DNA of 64,000 bases from HIMB11 sp965657135 (GCA_965657135.1 CBFHNF010000006.1:1-64000), one strand, 5' to 3'; numbered from the stretch's first letter, positions 9,876 through 19,694 are shown. Made by a program: numbers and translations. Notes: a model not told the origin generated them from the sequence alone.

Positions 9876-10507
9876 TCCTCGAACAATTCGGTTTGATAAT
9901 CATCCTCATCAGATGGCCCTGATTCAAAGGGTGGTGGTCGACTGTCTAATAGACCAGCAGAGCGCAATTCTTTCAAACCTGGTAAATCACGTGCGCTTTC
10001 TAGGCCAAAGTGATCTAGGAAATCTTGTGTCACGACAAATGTCACAGGGCGTCCTGGGGTCATCCGGCGACGCCCAAATCGAATCCAATCCATTTCGATC
10101 AACAAATCGATGGTGCCGCGTGATACAGTCACGCCGCGAATTTCCTCAATCTCAGCACGTGTAATGGGTTGGTGATAGGCGATGATCGCCAGCGTTTCGA
10201 TTGCGGCGCGCGACAGTTTGCGCGTCTCAACCGTCTCTTTTTGCATCAGAAATCCCAAATCGCCAGCGGTGCGAATGGCCCACGCCTCGCCCACCCGCGT
10301 CACATGCACGCCGCGCCCCTCATACCGCTTTTGTAGGTGCACCAACGCCTCGGCCGCATCACAGCCGTGTGGCATGCGATCATTTAGCTCTTTCACACTG
10401 ACAGGATCGGCAGAGGCAAATAGAATGGCCTCAACCATACGCTCTTGCTCGCCCATTGGGGGTGCCTCAAACAACGTGGTGTTTGCTATCACATCAGGAT
10501 CACTCAT
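9872..10507 (-). CDS. scpB: Segregation and condensation protein B
   Basis: ScpB is the winged-helix partner (kite protein) of the SMC-ScpA condensin, which organises and segregates the chromosome. The 211-residue product has the two winged-helix halves, including RAAIETLAIIAYHQPITRAE and the segment IRGVTVSRGTIDLLIE. The C-terminus is acidic. Its start overlaps the end of scpA by 8 bases, so scpA and scpB are coupled. The acidic C-terminal tail ends at a stop shared with the convergent glycosyltransferase. Confidence 0.94.
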   Translation of the reverse strand: MSDPDVIANTTLFEAPPMGEQERMVEAILFASADPVSVKELNDRMPHGCDAAEALVHLQKRYEGRGVHVTRVGEAWAIRTAGDLGFLMQKETVETRKLSRAAIETLAIIAYHQPITRAEIEEIRGVTVSRGTIDLLIEMDWIRFGRRRMTPGRPVTFVVTQDFLDHFGLESARDLPGLKELRSAGLLDSRPPPFESGPSDEDDYQTELFED

Positions 10508-11306
10508 TTTCCTGTGCCTTTCTACGCAGTTCTAGTGGAGCAAAAGCATCACTTTGACGCAATTCAACTTTACCCGCCTTCACCAATTCCAACGAGGCTG
10601 CAAACGTCGAGGCCGTCGCCGCGCGCCGTCGCATGGGGGATGAACCCCAACCATCGGGTAAGTAACTGGATATGTCTATCCAATCAACAGCAAACCCAAT
10701 TAAGCCGCGCATCCGCTCCAATGCTTCTTCCATAGTGAAAATATCGTTTCGATCCATTACAAATGGACGGAATTCGTCGCGCGTACGAATGCGTGAATAG
10801 GCCTGCATCAAATCCAATAAATGTGCCGTGTAGTTGACTTTGCGCACAGTCTCCATGCTTTCTGGAATGCCACGGACAAAGAAATCACGCCCCCTTTGAT
10901 CCCGCGCCATAAGGCGCGCAGCACACTCGCGCATTGCCTGAAGCCGCTCTAACTGAAACGCCAGATGTGCGGCCATCTCTTCTCCGCTTGGTCCCTCATC
11001 CGTAGGGTCGGGTGGCAGCAACAATCGTGATTTTAAAAACGCAAGCCAAGCGGCCATAACCAAATAATCAGCAGCCAATTCAATACGCAGCGCTTTGGCC
11101 CGTTCGACAAACTCCAAATATTGCTGCGCAAGTTCCAAGACCGAAATGCGCATCAAATCCACTTTTTGTGTGCGCGATAGCGTGAGCAATAAATCCAGAG
11201 GACCCTCAAAACCATCGACATCAATAATCAATGCCTCGGCCGACAATCTGTCGGACACAGACTGCTCGCCATCCTGTGTGGGAAATAGATCTTGGTGTTC
11301 ACTCAT
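10500..11306 (-). CDS. scpA: Segregation and condensation protein A
   Basis: ScpA is the kleisin that bridges the SMC heads in bacterial condensin. The 268-residue protein has the N-terminal kleisin motif DVDGFEGPLDLLLTLSRTQKVDL (about residues 29-51) and LAADYLVMAAWLAFLKSRLLLP (about 76-97). A C-terminal winged helix region ends with the scpB overlap. It lies downstream of nagZ on the same strand with an 18-base gap, and the nagZ-scpA-scpB order is standard in this group. Confidence 0.94.
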   Translation of the reverse strand: MSEHQDLFPTQDGEQSVSDRLSAEALIIDVDGFEGPLDLLLTLSRTQKVDLMRISVLELAQQYLEFVERAKALRIELAADYLVMAAWLAFLKSRLLLPPDPTDEGPSGEEMAAHLAFQLERLQAMRECAARLMARDQRGRDFFVRGIPESMETVRKVNYTAHLLDLMQAYSRIRTRDEFRPFVMDRNDIFTMEEALERMRGLIGFAVDWIDISSYLPDGWGSSPMRRRAATASTFAASLELVKAGKVELRQSDAFAPLELRRKAQENE

Positions 11307-11324
11307 AATCTTGTTTTGGCTTGT

Positions 11325-12329
11325 TCAGACCCCAAGCTGCGCGCGCATTGCGTCAATGTCAAGGGATTGTGGCACCAATGCATCACGTGCATCCAGTGCT
11401 GCTTGCATGCGCCGCTGCGTGGCCGGGGTTGGCGTTTCTAAAACCTCTGCGACAGCAGGCATTTCGTGTCCGTTCCCGTTACAATGCAATACAACATCAA
11501 TTCCCGCACGCTGCGCCGAAGTCGCACGTGCCTGAATGGATGCGGGCAATGCCTCCATCGACAAATCATCCGTCATGAGCAATCCATCGAACGATAAATC
11601 AACGCGAATTATATAAATCAAGCGCGGAGAAATCGTCGCAGGCCGAAGCGGATCTATTGCATCGAACAGAATATGGGCGCTCATGCCCATCTTTGCATCT
11701 GAAAAATCTGCGAACACAGCAAAATCATGCTCCATCAGATATTCAAAATCTTCTGTCACCCGCGATAATCCTTTGTGACTGTCCGCAACGGCCAAACCAT
11801 GACCCGGCATATGTTTGATGACGGGCATGACACCAGAAGCAAGCAACCCATCATAAGCCGCACGACCCAACACTGACACATCCTGACGGGTACGCCCATA
11901 GCATCTATTTTGTAAAAATGGATGGGTTTGATCCCGTGCGATATCCAAGTTCGGCGCGCAGTTCACATCGATTCCATAGCTGCGCAATTCGTGACCAATA
12001 ATCGCATAACGAGCAAAAAACTGATTTATCGCATCTTTTCCCGCTGATTTTGCATGATCCAATGGGGGCAAAAATTGTGTGGCCATCGGGGGCAACAAAC
12101 GTTGAACCCGTCCACCCTCTTGGTCAATTAAAATTGGGACGTTCCACCCAACTGCCGCTCGCAGATCCGCGCATAACCCACGCAGTTGATCAGGGGTTTC
12201 TATGTTGCGCGCAAAAAGGATAAAACCAAATGGTTGAACCGCAGCGAAAAATGCCTTTTCTTGGAATGATAGGCGTGGACCTTCTACTCCAAAAATAACT
12301 GCATTAAGTTGGCGCACTTGGTTCATCAT
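11325..12329 (-). CDS. nagZ: Beta-N-acetylhexosaminidase NagZ (GH3)
   Basis: NagZ removes N-acetylglucosamine from anhydro-muropeptides in the cytoplasm during cell-wall recycling; anmK in this window acts later in the same route. The 334-residue protein carries the NagZ motif KHMPGHG with the following D-S-H (about residues 155-170) and the nucleophile Asp in LLMTDDLSME (about 240). IDQEGGRVQRL marks the sugar-binding loop. The first ATG overlaps the TGA stop of the upstream SPOR gene; a second ATG follows directly. Confidence 0.93.
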   Translation of the reverse strand: MMNQVRQLNAVIFGVEGPRLSFQEKAFFAAVQPFGFILFARNIETPDQLRGLCADLRAAVGWNVPILIDQEGGRVQRLLPPMATQFLPPLDHAKSAGKDAINQFFARYAIIGHELRSYGIDVNCAPNLDIARDQTHPFLQNRCYGRTRQDVSVLGRAAYDGLLASGVMPVIKHMPGHGLAVADSHKGLSRVTEDFEYLMEHDFAVFADFSDAKMGMSAHILFDAIDPLRPATISPRLIYIIRVDLSFDGLLMTDDLSMEALPASIQARATSAQRAGIDVVLHCNGNGHEMPAVAEVLETPTPATQRRMQAALDARDALVPQSLDIDAMRAQLGV

Positions 12330-13219
12330 TTGGCAATGACAGGATAGCATTCTGCCTTGGTCGTGACGGCAGAACAGAAACGACGCGCATCGGCGATATC
12401 TTTGAATCCAGCCGCCCGCAATCTATAAAAGGTGCGCCCGCCACTTTGTGCTTTTTGAATGACGCGTTTTTGATCCCCCAAAAAGCTTGATAAATCCGAC
12501 GAAATCCGTTTCCACTCTTGCTCGGCAACGACCTGACTGTCATAGGCGCCAAATTGTACCAAGGCGCTTCCAGGCGCGATAAACGTCGATGATGTGGCAG
12601 CCACCGAAGCCTGCACGCCACTTGGACGTAACTTGGGTCTAATAGTGGTACGTGGTTGGTTTAATCCGTTTGGCGTTGCATCTACGGCTAAGGCCATGCG
12701 CAGAGCTTGTTCAATATTCGCACTTTCGACGCGTACGGGTTTGGGTTGAATGTCGCTCAGCGGTTCATTGCCCGCAACAATGGCATCTGCCAATGCATTA
12801 ACATCTACGGCCAACTCTGTTTCGCCTAAGTTTTCTTCGGTGGTGAGGGTGCTTGCCATTTGCATGCGTTCGCCTGTTGGCAAATCTTCCTCGGCCAAGG
12901 ATTGAGTGCCAGGGGCCAGCACGATTGTTTCTGCGACCGGTGGGTTTTCCATTGCCGCCACCTGTGTCACATTAAGCCCCTGATTTTCGGTTGCTTTGCC
13001 GCCTGGATTTTCAGGCGCCTCGCGCATCGGCGTAAGTTGCGCAGATACAACGGGAATTTGCGTAACGTCGCGCGATCCGATGTTAACGGCCCAATAAACA
13101 CCACCCGCCAGCAGCGCCAAACTCGCCCCGCTCCCCAGCCAATGCACAAGTGAGCCAACTGATACTGAATACTGATTTGCGCCAGGTTTTGACGCATTTG
13201 AATAAAACTGCTCTGCCAT
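12326..13219 (-). CDS. SPOR domain protein
   Basis: The 297-residue protein has a short cytoplasmic N-terminus, one membrane segment (about residues 32-50, GASLALLAGGVYWAVNIG) and a long disordered periplasmic linker. It ends in a C-terminal SPOR domain (about residues 220-295, LVQFGAYDSQVVAEQEWKR to RRFCSAVTTKAECYPV). SPOR domains bind denuded septal peptidoglycan, so a role in cell division or wall remodelling is inferred. ATG 13219 is set by TTGAGGGCGAG upstream. It lies between argS and nagZ, the usual alphaproteobacterial order. Confidence 0.88.
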   Translation of the reverse strand: MAEQFYSNASKPGANQYSVSVGSLVHWLGSGASLALLAGGVYWAVNIGSRDVTQIPVVSAQLTPMREAPENPGGKATENQGLNVTQVAAMENPPVAETIVLAPGTQSLAEEDLPTGERMQMASTLTTEENLGETELAVDVNALADAIVAGNEPLSDIQPKPVRVESANIEQALRMALAVDATPNGLNQPRTTIRPKLRPSGVQASVAATSSTFIAPGSALVQFGAYDSQVVAEQEWKRISSDLSSFLGDQKRVIQKAQSGGRTFYRLRAAGFKDIADARRFCSAVTTKAECYPVIAK

Positions 13220-13267
13220 CTCGCCCTCAAGGTGTTGCCCTGATAACCCCAGACAGCGATGCAAGTT

Positions 13268-15013
13268 TTAGCGCATTTCTTCTGCCGGCGTTACCCCTAG
13301 AATACCAAGACCTGCGGAAATAACAACAGAAACGGCACGCGCAAGCGAAATTTTCGTTTGCGTTGTGGCCGTATCACCCTCTTGAACAAATCGCAGCGAC
13401 ACATCATCGTTGCCACGATTCCACAAACTGTGCAGATCACTGGCCAACTCATAGAGGTAAAATGCAATACGGTGCGGTTCATTTGTACGTGCCGCAATTT
13501 CAACCAAACGTGGCCATTCGGACAGTTTACGCGCCACGCTAATCTCGGCGTCATGACTTAAACCCGAACGATCCGCATTGACTAAGGCCGCTTCGCTCAC
13601 ATCCATTCCCATTTCACCAGCTTTGCGCAACACAGAATGCACACGCGCATTCGCATATTGCACATAAAACACCGGATTATCGCGGCTTTGCTCCAAAACT
13701 TTGTCGAAATCAAAATCCAATGGTGCATCGTTTTTGCGTGTCAGCATGACAAATCGCGTCACATCAGAACCCACTTGATCAACAACATCGCGCAGTGTCA
13801 CAAATGTGCCGGCACGCTTTGACATTTTGAACGGCTCGCCATTTTTGAAAAGCTTTACCAACTGTGTCAGTTTTACATCCAAGTGTGTTTTTCCGTCGGA
13901 TAATGCAGAAACGGCCGCTTTCATACGCTTTACATATCCACCATGATCCGCCCCAAACACGTCAATCAACAAATCGTAACCGCGTTCAACCTTATCATAA
14001 TGATAAGCGATATCAGGAGCAAAATAGGTCCAACTGCCGTCTGACTTTTGCACAGGGCGATCAACGTCATCGCCGTGCTCGGTTGATTTGAACAGGGTTT
14101 GTTCGCGTGGTTCCCAATCTTCGGGCTTTTTGCCTTTTGGCGGCTCAAGAACGCCTTCATAGATCAAGCCTTTGTTGCGCAGGCTTGCGATTGCATCTTC
14201 GATTAAACCAGTACCATAGAGAGATTTTTCACTAAAGAACTTGTCCATCTTGACGCCAAGAATGCTCAAATCCTCTCGGATTAAACCCATCATGGCTTCG
14301 GTTGCGAATTCGCGGATGTCGCTCAACCAGAACTGCTCACCTTTATCTACAAATGCATCGCCGACTTTGTCCTTGAGCGCTTGGCCAACCGCGATCAAAT
14401 AATCGCCCGGATAGGTTCCATCCTCAAATGCAACTTCTTTTCCATGCGCCTCAAGATAACGTAGGTACACCGAACGTGCCAAAACATCGACCTGGGCACC
14501 GCCATCATTGATATAATATTCCCGAGTGACGTCATAACCTGCGTAATCCAACAGGCTGGCCAAGGCGTCCCCGAACACAGCGCCACGGGTATGTCCCACA
14601 TGTAGCGGGCCTGTCGGATTAGCCGACACATATTCGACGTTTACGCGCCGCCCCTGCCCCATATCCGAGCGACCATATTGTGATGCGTGTGCAAGAATAT
14701 TGGAAATGACAAGGTGCCATGTTTCATGGGTTAGACGCATATTTAAAAAACCAGGGCCTGCCACTTCGGCAACTGTGACCCGCGCATCCTCAACCAAATG
14801 AGACACCAGTTTTTCCGCTATGTCACGTGGCTTCAACTTCGCCGGTTTCGCCAATACCATCGCTGCATTAGTTGCCATATCACCGTGCAAGGGATCTCGT
14901 GGAGGTTCCACCGTCACATTTGAAAAATCCAAACCTTGAGGTAGATCGCCATCCGACACCATAGTGTCAAGGCATTCAATAACCAATGCGCGAATATCAG
15001 AAAACAGGTTCAT
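13268..15013 (-). CDS. argS: Arginine--tRNA ligase
   Basis: This is a class I aminoacyl-tRNA synthetase charging tRNA-Arg. The 581-residue protein has the Arg-tRNA N-terminal additional domain, the HIGH motif as ANPTGPLHVGHTRG (about residues 125-138) and a KMSKS loop as EPFKMSKRAGTF (about 395). The C-terminal DALR anticodon-binding domain ends in GLGILGVTPAEEM. ATG 15013 has AAGGAT seven bases upstream; the open frame to 15067 has no supported start. Confidence 0.95.
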   Translation of the reverse strand: MNLFSDIRALVIECLDTMVSDGDLPQGLDFSNVTVEPPRDPLHGDMATNAAMVLAKPAKLKPRDIAEKLVSHLVEDARVTVAEVAGPGFLNMRLTHETWHLVISNILAHASQYGRSDMGQGRRVNVEYVSANPTGPLHVGHTRGAVFGDALASLLDYAGYDVTREYYINDGGAQVDVLARSVYLRYLEAHGKEVAFEDGTYPGDYLIAVGQALKDKVGDAFVDKGEQFWLSDIREFATEAMMGLIREDLSILGVKMDKFFSEKSLYGTGLIEDAIASLRNKGLIYEGVLEPPKGKKPEDWEPREQTLFKSTEHGDDVDRPVQKSDGSWTYFAPDIAYHYDKVERGYDLLIDVFGADHGGYVKRMKAAVSALSDGKTHLDVKLTQLVKLFKNGEPFKMSKRAGTFVTLRDVVDQVGSDVTRFVMLTRKNDAPLDFDFDKVLEQSRDNPVFYVQYANARVHSVLRKAGEMGMDVSEAALVNADRSGLSHDAEISVARKLSEWPRLVEIAARTNEPHRIAFYLYELASDLHSLWNRGNDDVSLRFVQEGDTATTQTKISLARAVSVVISAGLGILGVTPAEEMR

Positions 15014-15063
15014 AACAGCTATCCTTTGTCTTGGGTGGCGGTTTATCACGCCATAGCCCAAGG

Positions 15064-16907
15064 TCAATGCAGGATTGTGTCCTTTGGTGCACCCTGCCTG
15101 TCCGGATCAGTAGATAGTGGCGGAGAGAAATGTAAAATTCGCATCCCATCGGCAAGAGGCGATTTTTCCAAATTTGGCGCAAATTTCAAGCGGCCTTTTT
15201 CGTCCAACGTTGCGACTATCACCGCCTCGGGTCTGTCGCGTTGAAACCGATCTAACGGATAGGAAACACTGATCCGTGTCACTCCAATACGCCAATCCAT
15301 CAGAATTTTGTCCAAGCTGCTAGAGTAGGTGTCTTCACCTAGAAACGGGCGCCCTCCAAGGGTGCTGGGCAATTCGTGACGGCTGCTGTGTTCGCGATCA
15401 CGGCGCAACTGATATATATTGTTGGTCCAAATTCAGGGGCCAAATCAGTGGTGACAAGGGTATTGTAGGCTTCATTTTCGCTCAGGGCGATCACGTTATC
15501 ATATTTACGTAACTCTAACATATGCTCTGCAGCCTCCTACAAAACATCGCCATAGAACACGGGAACACCCAAATCACGCGCACCGCGTAAATTACGGTGA
15601 TTGGTGTCGGAAATCACAACCGGCACGTCCAAATCGCGCAATAACGCGCCCAATTGTGTGCCAAGGCTGGTGCCACCGACAATTAAAACACCGGGCGCAT
15701 CACCACCTGACATTCCCAAAATGCGTGCCACTGGTGATAACGTGAACCAATGCAACACAACCGTGACAGTAACCAATCCAAAGGCCAATGGCGCCATCAA
15801 TGCCCCATTTGCAATGCCCAATGAAACAAGACGTTCGCCAAACAACCCTGCAACGGCCACCAAGACAACACCGCGTGGTCCGGTAAATGCGACCAAGGTG
15901 CGTTCATTGCGCGGGATTTTTGTCCCCCACAGCGATAGGTAAACCGTGATCGGACGCGCCAATAATATAATTGCGGCAATAAACGCGGCGGAACGCAGAT
16001 CCAGCGACAGGATCGCACCCAAATCAATCGAGGCTGCCAATAAAACAAATACCCCAGAAACCAACAGAACAGTGGCGTGTTCCTTGAAACGGCGCAACTC
16101 CTCGTATGATGGCAGGTTCGCATTGGCAATCCACATGCCCATGATAGTAACAGCCAATAGTCCACGTTCATGTAGAAGCGCATTAGATCCGGCAAATACA
16201 CCAATTAAAACAACAAACAAAACTGGAACCTTCATGTATTCAGGAACCAAACCACGTTTTAATGACTCGGCAATTCCATGCCCGCCTGCAACGCCTGCAA
16301 TGGTAGCGGCAATCAATCCAATAACCAGTTGGATTGCCGCCTCAGAAACCGTGCTGGCCGCCACGCTGACAACTATCACCTCATAGGCCAGAACTGCCGC
16401 CAGCGCGCCGATCGGGTCATTCAGGCTCGCCTCCCACTGCAAGAGGGCCGCGGGACGATGAGACAGTTTCGTCTGCCGAAGCAAGGGTGCAATCACAGTC
16501 GTACCCGTGACAATCATGATTCCCCCAAACACAGCAGCAACTGCCCAACTGACGCCTGCCACATAATGCAAGGCCAAAGCCGAGGTGATCCAGTCAATCG
16601 GCGCACCCACAAGAACAAGGCGCGTCACACCCTGTGATGCATCACGCAAGTGGTGAAAGTTCAGCGTTAAACCGCCTTCTAATAATATGACTGCAACTGC
16701 AATGGATATGATTGGCGTCATCAAATCGCCAAGCGCAGCTTTGGGATCAAGCACACCCAACAGCGGCCCCGCCAACAATCCGACCCCCAACATCAGGACA
16801 ATCGCAGGAATTCGCAGACGCCACGCTATCCATTGCGCGCCTACACCTAACACACCAAGCGTTGCCAGTTGAATTACTGGATCAACGGCTAAATTCCCTG
16901 CCGCCAT
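15064..16907 (-). pseudogene. Broken cation:proton antiporter (CPA family) with RCK/TrkA-N tail
   Basis: The N-terminal frame (16907 down to 15540) encodes an intact-looking membrane domain of about 12 hydrophobic segments typical of Na+/H+ antiporters, then the start of a TrkA-N nucleotide-binding domain (VLIVGGTSLGTQLGALLRDL). It is cut by an in-frame TAG at 15537-15539. The same frame continues sensibly after the stop (EAAEHMLELRKYDNVIALSENE). A frameshift near 15400-15425 then moves the homologous tail into another frame (RRDREHSSRHELPSTLGGRP), which ends at 15064. Two separate lesions argue for a pseudogene, although the membrane part could still be made as a truncated protein of 456 residues. 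Confidence 0.8.
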
Positions 16908-16932
16908 AATCGCATCCCTATCTCTTAACTGA

Positions 16933-18072
16933 TTAAGAGTTTAACAGCTGTTCATATTGCTGCAAGGCAAAGCGGTCCGTCATGCCCGCAATATAATCAC
17001 ACACCACACGTGCAATTGTTTGTTCATCCGGCGAATGAGCAAATTCTCCCTGCCATTCCACCGGCAAAAGATAAGGTTTATCCATGAAATAAGGAAACAG
17101 TGCCCTGATCTTGGCGCTAACGTCATTACGCATGATGACCACGCTTGGCGCGCGGTACATGCGTGTAAATAAAAACGTGCGCACTTGCTTTAAATCTGAC
17201 CAAAGTTCGGGCGAAAATTGCGCAACTGGGTGCTCTGCCTCGCGAACATCCTGTGCAGATTTTGGATTCAGTTCGGCTAAATTTTGACGTGTTATTCGCA
17301 GCACATCCTCGACCATTATCCCAAAGAAACGACGCAGCGCCTCGTTTCGTCGGCGCCGAATGTCCAAATCAGGATATTTTTTGTCAACCTCTTCAAAACA
17401 TGGCCCAACGAGGGGGAGTTCCGCAATATCATCATCGCTAAACAGTCCAGCCCGAAGTCCATCGTGCAAATCGTGATTGTTATAGGCAATATCATCGGCA
17501 AGTGCGGCAACCTGTGCTTCGGCACAGGCATGCGTCTCCAATTCAAGATCGTGTATCGCGTTATATTCTGCCAAAGCATAGGGCAAAGGTGCATGGACGG
17601 GGCCGTTGTGCTTTGCAATCCCTTCAAGGGTTTCCCAAGTTAGATTTAGACCGTCAAATTCTGCGTAAGTGCGTTCCAAAGATGTAACAATCTTTAGCGC
17701 CTGCGCATTGTGATCAAACCCACCATAGGGCTTCATCAGTTCATCCATCGCATCTTCGCCGGTGTGACCAAAAGGTGTATGACCCAAATCATGTGCCAGC
17801 GCCACGGCCTCGGCTAATTCTTGGTTTAATCCCAGTGCATTAGCAAGCGTTCGTGCCACTTGCGCAACTTCGATAGAGTGTGTCAGGCGCGTGCGAAAAT
17901 AATCGCCTTCATGCTCGACAAAGACTTGGGTCTTGTGTTTTAGACGACGAAAGGCAGAGGAATGGATGATGCGATCGCGATCACGGTGGAAGGATGTGCG
18001 GTGTGCGCTTTCTTCTTCTGCGAACAAGCGTCCGCGCGTTGCCATTGGATCAGCTGCAAAATTTGCCTGCAT
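16933..18072 (-). CDS. dgt: Deoxyguanosinetriphosphate triphosphohydrolase-like protein
   Basis: This is an HD-domain dNTPase of the alphaproteobacterial Dgt-like type, hydrolysing dNTPs to nucleoside and triphosphate. The 379-residue protein has the HD metal site spread over RLTHSIEVAQ (about residues 62-71) and ALAHDLGHTPFGHTGEDAM (about 90-108). The later AALADDIAYNNHDLHDG completes the site. It is divergent from erpA, with an 82-base gap, as in most relatives. Substrate range in vivo is not deducible. Confidence 0.9.
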   Translation of the reverse strand: MQANFAADPMATRGRLFAEEESAHRTSFHRDRDRIIHSSAFRRLKHKTQVFVEHEGDYFRTRLTHSIEVAQVARTLANALGLNQELAEAVALAHDLGHTPFGHTGEDAMDELMKPYGGFDHNAQALKIVTSLERTYAEFDGLNLTWETLEGIAKHNGPVHAPLPYALAEYNAIHDLELETHACAEAQVAALADDIAYNNHDLHDGLRAGLFSDDDIAELPLVGPCFEEVDKKYPDLDIRRRRNEALRRFFGIMVEDVLRITRQNLAELNPKSAQDVREAEHPVAQFSPELWSDLKQVRTFLFTRMYRAPSVVIMRNDVSAKIRALFPYFMDKPYLLPVEWQGEFAHSPDEQTIARVVCDYIAGMTDRFALQQYEQLLNS

Positions 18073-18154
18073 CTGCGCTGCCTTTCTTGTTCTCTTACGT
18101 TTCTGTGCTTATATATCAATAATGTAACCGATGTATAACCCCTTGGAGATCACC

Positions 18155-18478
18155 ATGCAGTTGCCCCCAAAAGTCAGCGAACGCGCCTTTGAACGTTTGG
18201 TTGAGATCGATCCAGCAGGTGCCGGTCAGGGCCTGCGCGTCGCCGTAGAGGGCGGCGGATGCTCTGGATTTCAATATGACATTCGCTTGGACGCGCAAAA
18301 CTCAGATGATCTGGTCCTAGAAGGAAAAGGGCAAAAGGTATTTGTCGATGCCGCCAGTCTCCCCTTTTTGCAAAATGCGGTCATCGATTTTAGTGATGAA
18401 TTGATCGGCGCAAGATTTGTGATTGACAACCCGAACGCGTCAAGTTCGTGCGGTTGCGGGACAAGCTTCTCTCTCTGA
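18155..18478 (+). CDS. erpA: Iron-sulfur cluster insertion protein ErpA (A-type carrier)
   Basis: This small A-type carrier hands Fe-S clusters to target proteins. The 107-residue product has the three conserved cysteines: one in EGGGCSGFQYD (about residue 36) and the C-terminal pair in CGCGTSFSL. The start ATG 18155 has TTGGAGAT upstream; the frame is open from 18131. The downstream EamA pseudogene is on the opposite strand, six bases away. Confidence 0.92.
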   Translation: MQLPPKVSERAFERLVEIDPAGAGQGLRVAVEGGGCSGFQYDIRLDAQNSDDLVLEGKGQKVFVDAASLPFLQNAVIDFSDELIGARFVIDNPNASSSCGCGTSFSL

Positions 18479-18483
18479 TGCTG

Positions 18484-19438
18484 CTAGACGCGTGCTGCGC
18501 GGTACTCATACATAGCAACGGCAGTGGTTGCACCAATCAAAATGGCGGCACCCAGCCACACCATATCTGATGGAACGTCGGCGAACACTATGTATCCAAT
18601 AATCACGAACCAAACAAACTGTATGTTAAAGATTGCGGCCATTAGATGGACAGAGATATGGTTCACCAAATAGATGGTCAACCAACGTGCAGACAATAAC
18701 AAGCACGCGTAAATGTAAACGTATTCCAACGCTTGGGCTTCTAACGTCATGTTATTTATTATGATATAAGCACAGGCCCCAAGCGTCATCAAAACACTGG
18801 GCCACAGTATCATTACCATGGGTTGTTTTTCAGATTTGCATGTATGGCGAGTAATCACCATGGAAGACGACGCCCCAAAACACCCAATATGATATAAATG
18901 TATCCAAGCCGCATTTCCGGAATGACGTCCAAAAACATCATGGCAACCCCAATCGTGCTGATAAACATGGCAGGCCATGTCAGAGCGTTTACGCGTTCAT
19001 GAAACAGTAAATAACCCAATATCGCTGCGACAACAGGCGTTAGTGAAGCAATTACAAAGGCATCGGCAAGCGGCAAACTATTGAAACCCAAAATAAAAAA
19101 GACCGATCCCAAACACCCAAACAAAGAGCGAATGGCCATAAGCCATTTGAAATTTGTGTGTAGAAAAACAAACCAGATTGTGCATATCCAAAGGCAAAAG
19201 ATGTGCAGCTTACGATTAAACCAGAATAAAAAATCAATGCGGCTGGCGTTGCCGTCAACATGGCATATTTTGCAGAGGTATCCATCGCCGATTGAACCAT
19301 CGTTGCGAAAACGGTTAGCAAAATAATTCTGGGAATGACAAAATACGACACCGCAATCCGGCTCTGCCGCGCATGCACAAAACGCGGCTTGTCTGACCTT
19401 GGAGGCATCATCTCTGCCATGAAAACTGAATTAAACAT
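18484..19438 (-). pseudogene. Broken EamA/DMT-family transporter
   Basis: Three overlapping frames together make one drug/metabolite transporter of roughly 300 residues. The first (19438 to about 19150) gives the N-terminal helices with MVQSAMDTSAKYAML. The second (about 19200 to 18870) gives SLPLADAFVIASLTPVVAA, a typical EamA helix. The third (about 18880 to 18484) gives the second EamA half, ending FADVPSDMVWLGAAILIGA. At least two frameshifts are needed, one at 19150-19210 and one in the G-rich stretch near 18870-18880. No single intact product is possible, and no good ribosome site is seen at the start. Confidence 0.75.
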
Positions 19439-19451
19439 TCAAATAATTTTT

Positions 19452-19474
19452 AAAAAAAGGGAGCCTAAGCGCCC
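19452..19474 (-). terminator. Terminator after the octapeptide-repeat gene
   Basis: On the minus strand GGGCGC pairs with GCTCCC (one mismatch) around TTAG, followed by seven T residues. It lies 8 to 30 bases after the stop codon of the small repeat protein and just before the EamA pseudogene. Confidence 0.6.
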
Positions 19475-19481
19475 TTGAATA

Positions 19482-19694
19482 TTAGGCTGGAGAGCCTGCT
19501 CCGCCCTTTTGACGCAATCCCGCGCCACCAAGTGCAGGGAGACCTGCTCCACCGAATGAAGGTGCGCCAGCACCGCCGAGCGATGGTGTTCCTGCACCGC
19601 CAAGGCATGGCATCCCTGCCCCACCGAGTGCCGGCGAACCTGCGCCCCCCATGAAACGAGTTGATGATGTTGAATGAGAGAAAACTTTTGACAC
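19482..19694 (-). CDS. Small protein of seven GGAGxPxL octapeptide repeats
   Basis: The 70-residue product has a short Ser/Thr-rich leader (MSKVFSHSTSSTRFM). Seven consecutive units of eight residues on the pattern G-G-A-G-x-P-x-L follow; the sixth reads GGAGLRQK and the last stops after GGAGSPA. No function is recognised, and there is no signal peptide or membrane segment. Gene-like signs are a GTG start with AAAGGG eight bases upstream and a terminator right after the stop. Synonymous codons also differ from unit to unit while the residues stay the same. A downstream start at the in-frame ATG 19652 would give only the repeats. Confidence 0.55.
   Translation of the reverse strand: MSKVFSHSTSSTRFMGGAGSPALGGAGMPCLGGAGTPSLGGAGAPSFGGAGLPALGGAGLRQKGGAGSPA

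Noticed and set aside
15537..15539. In-frame TAG as a recoded codon (pyrrolysine or suppressor), together with the TAG at 62788
   Set aside because: Several intact genes here end in TAG (the MerR gene, xthA, the DUF2927 gene), and both affected genes have a second lesion, so decay is simpler.
15601..16386. Two plus-strand open frames opposite the antiporter pseudogene
   Set aside because: They mirror the hydrophobic codons of the antiporter and show no protein-like features or start sites.
19482..19660. Tandem 24-base repeats as a CRISPR-like or satellite array
   Set aside because: There are no spacers, and the units are in frame, diverged at third codon positions and conserved as peptide; this is a coding repeat.
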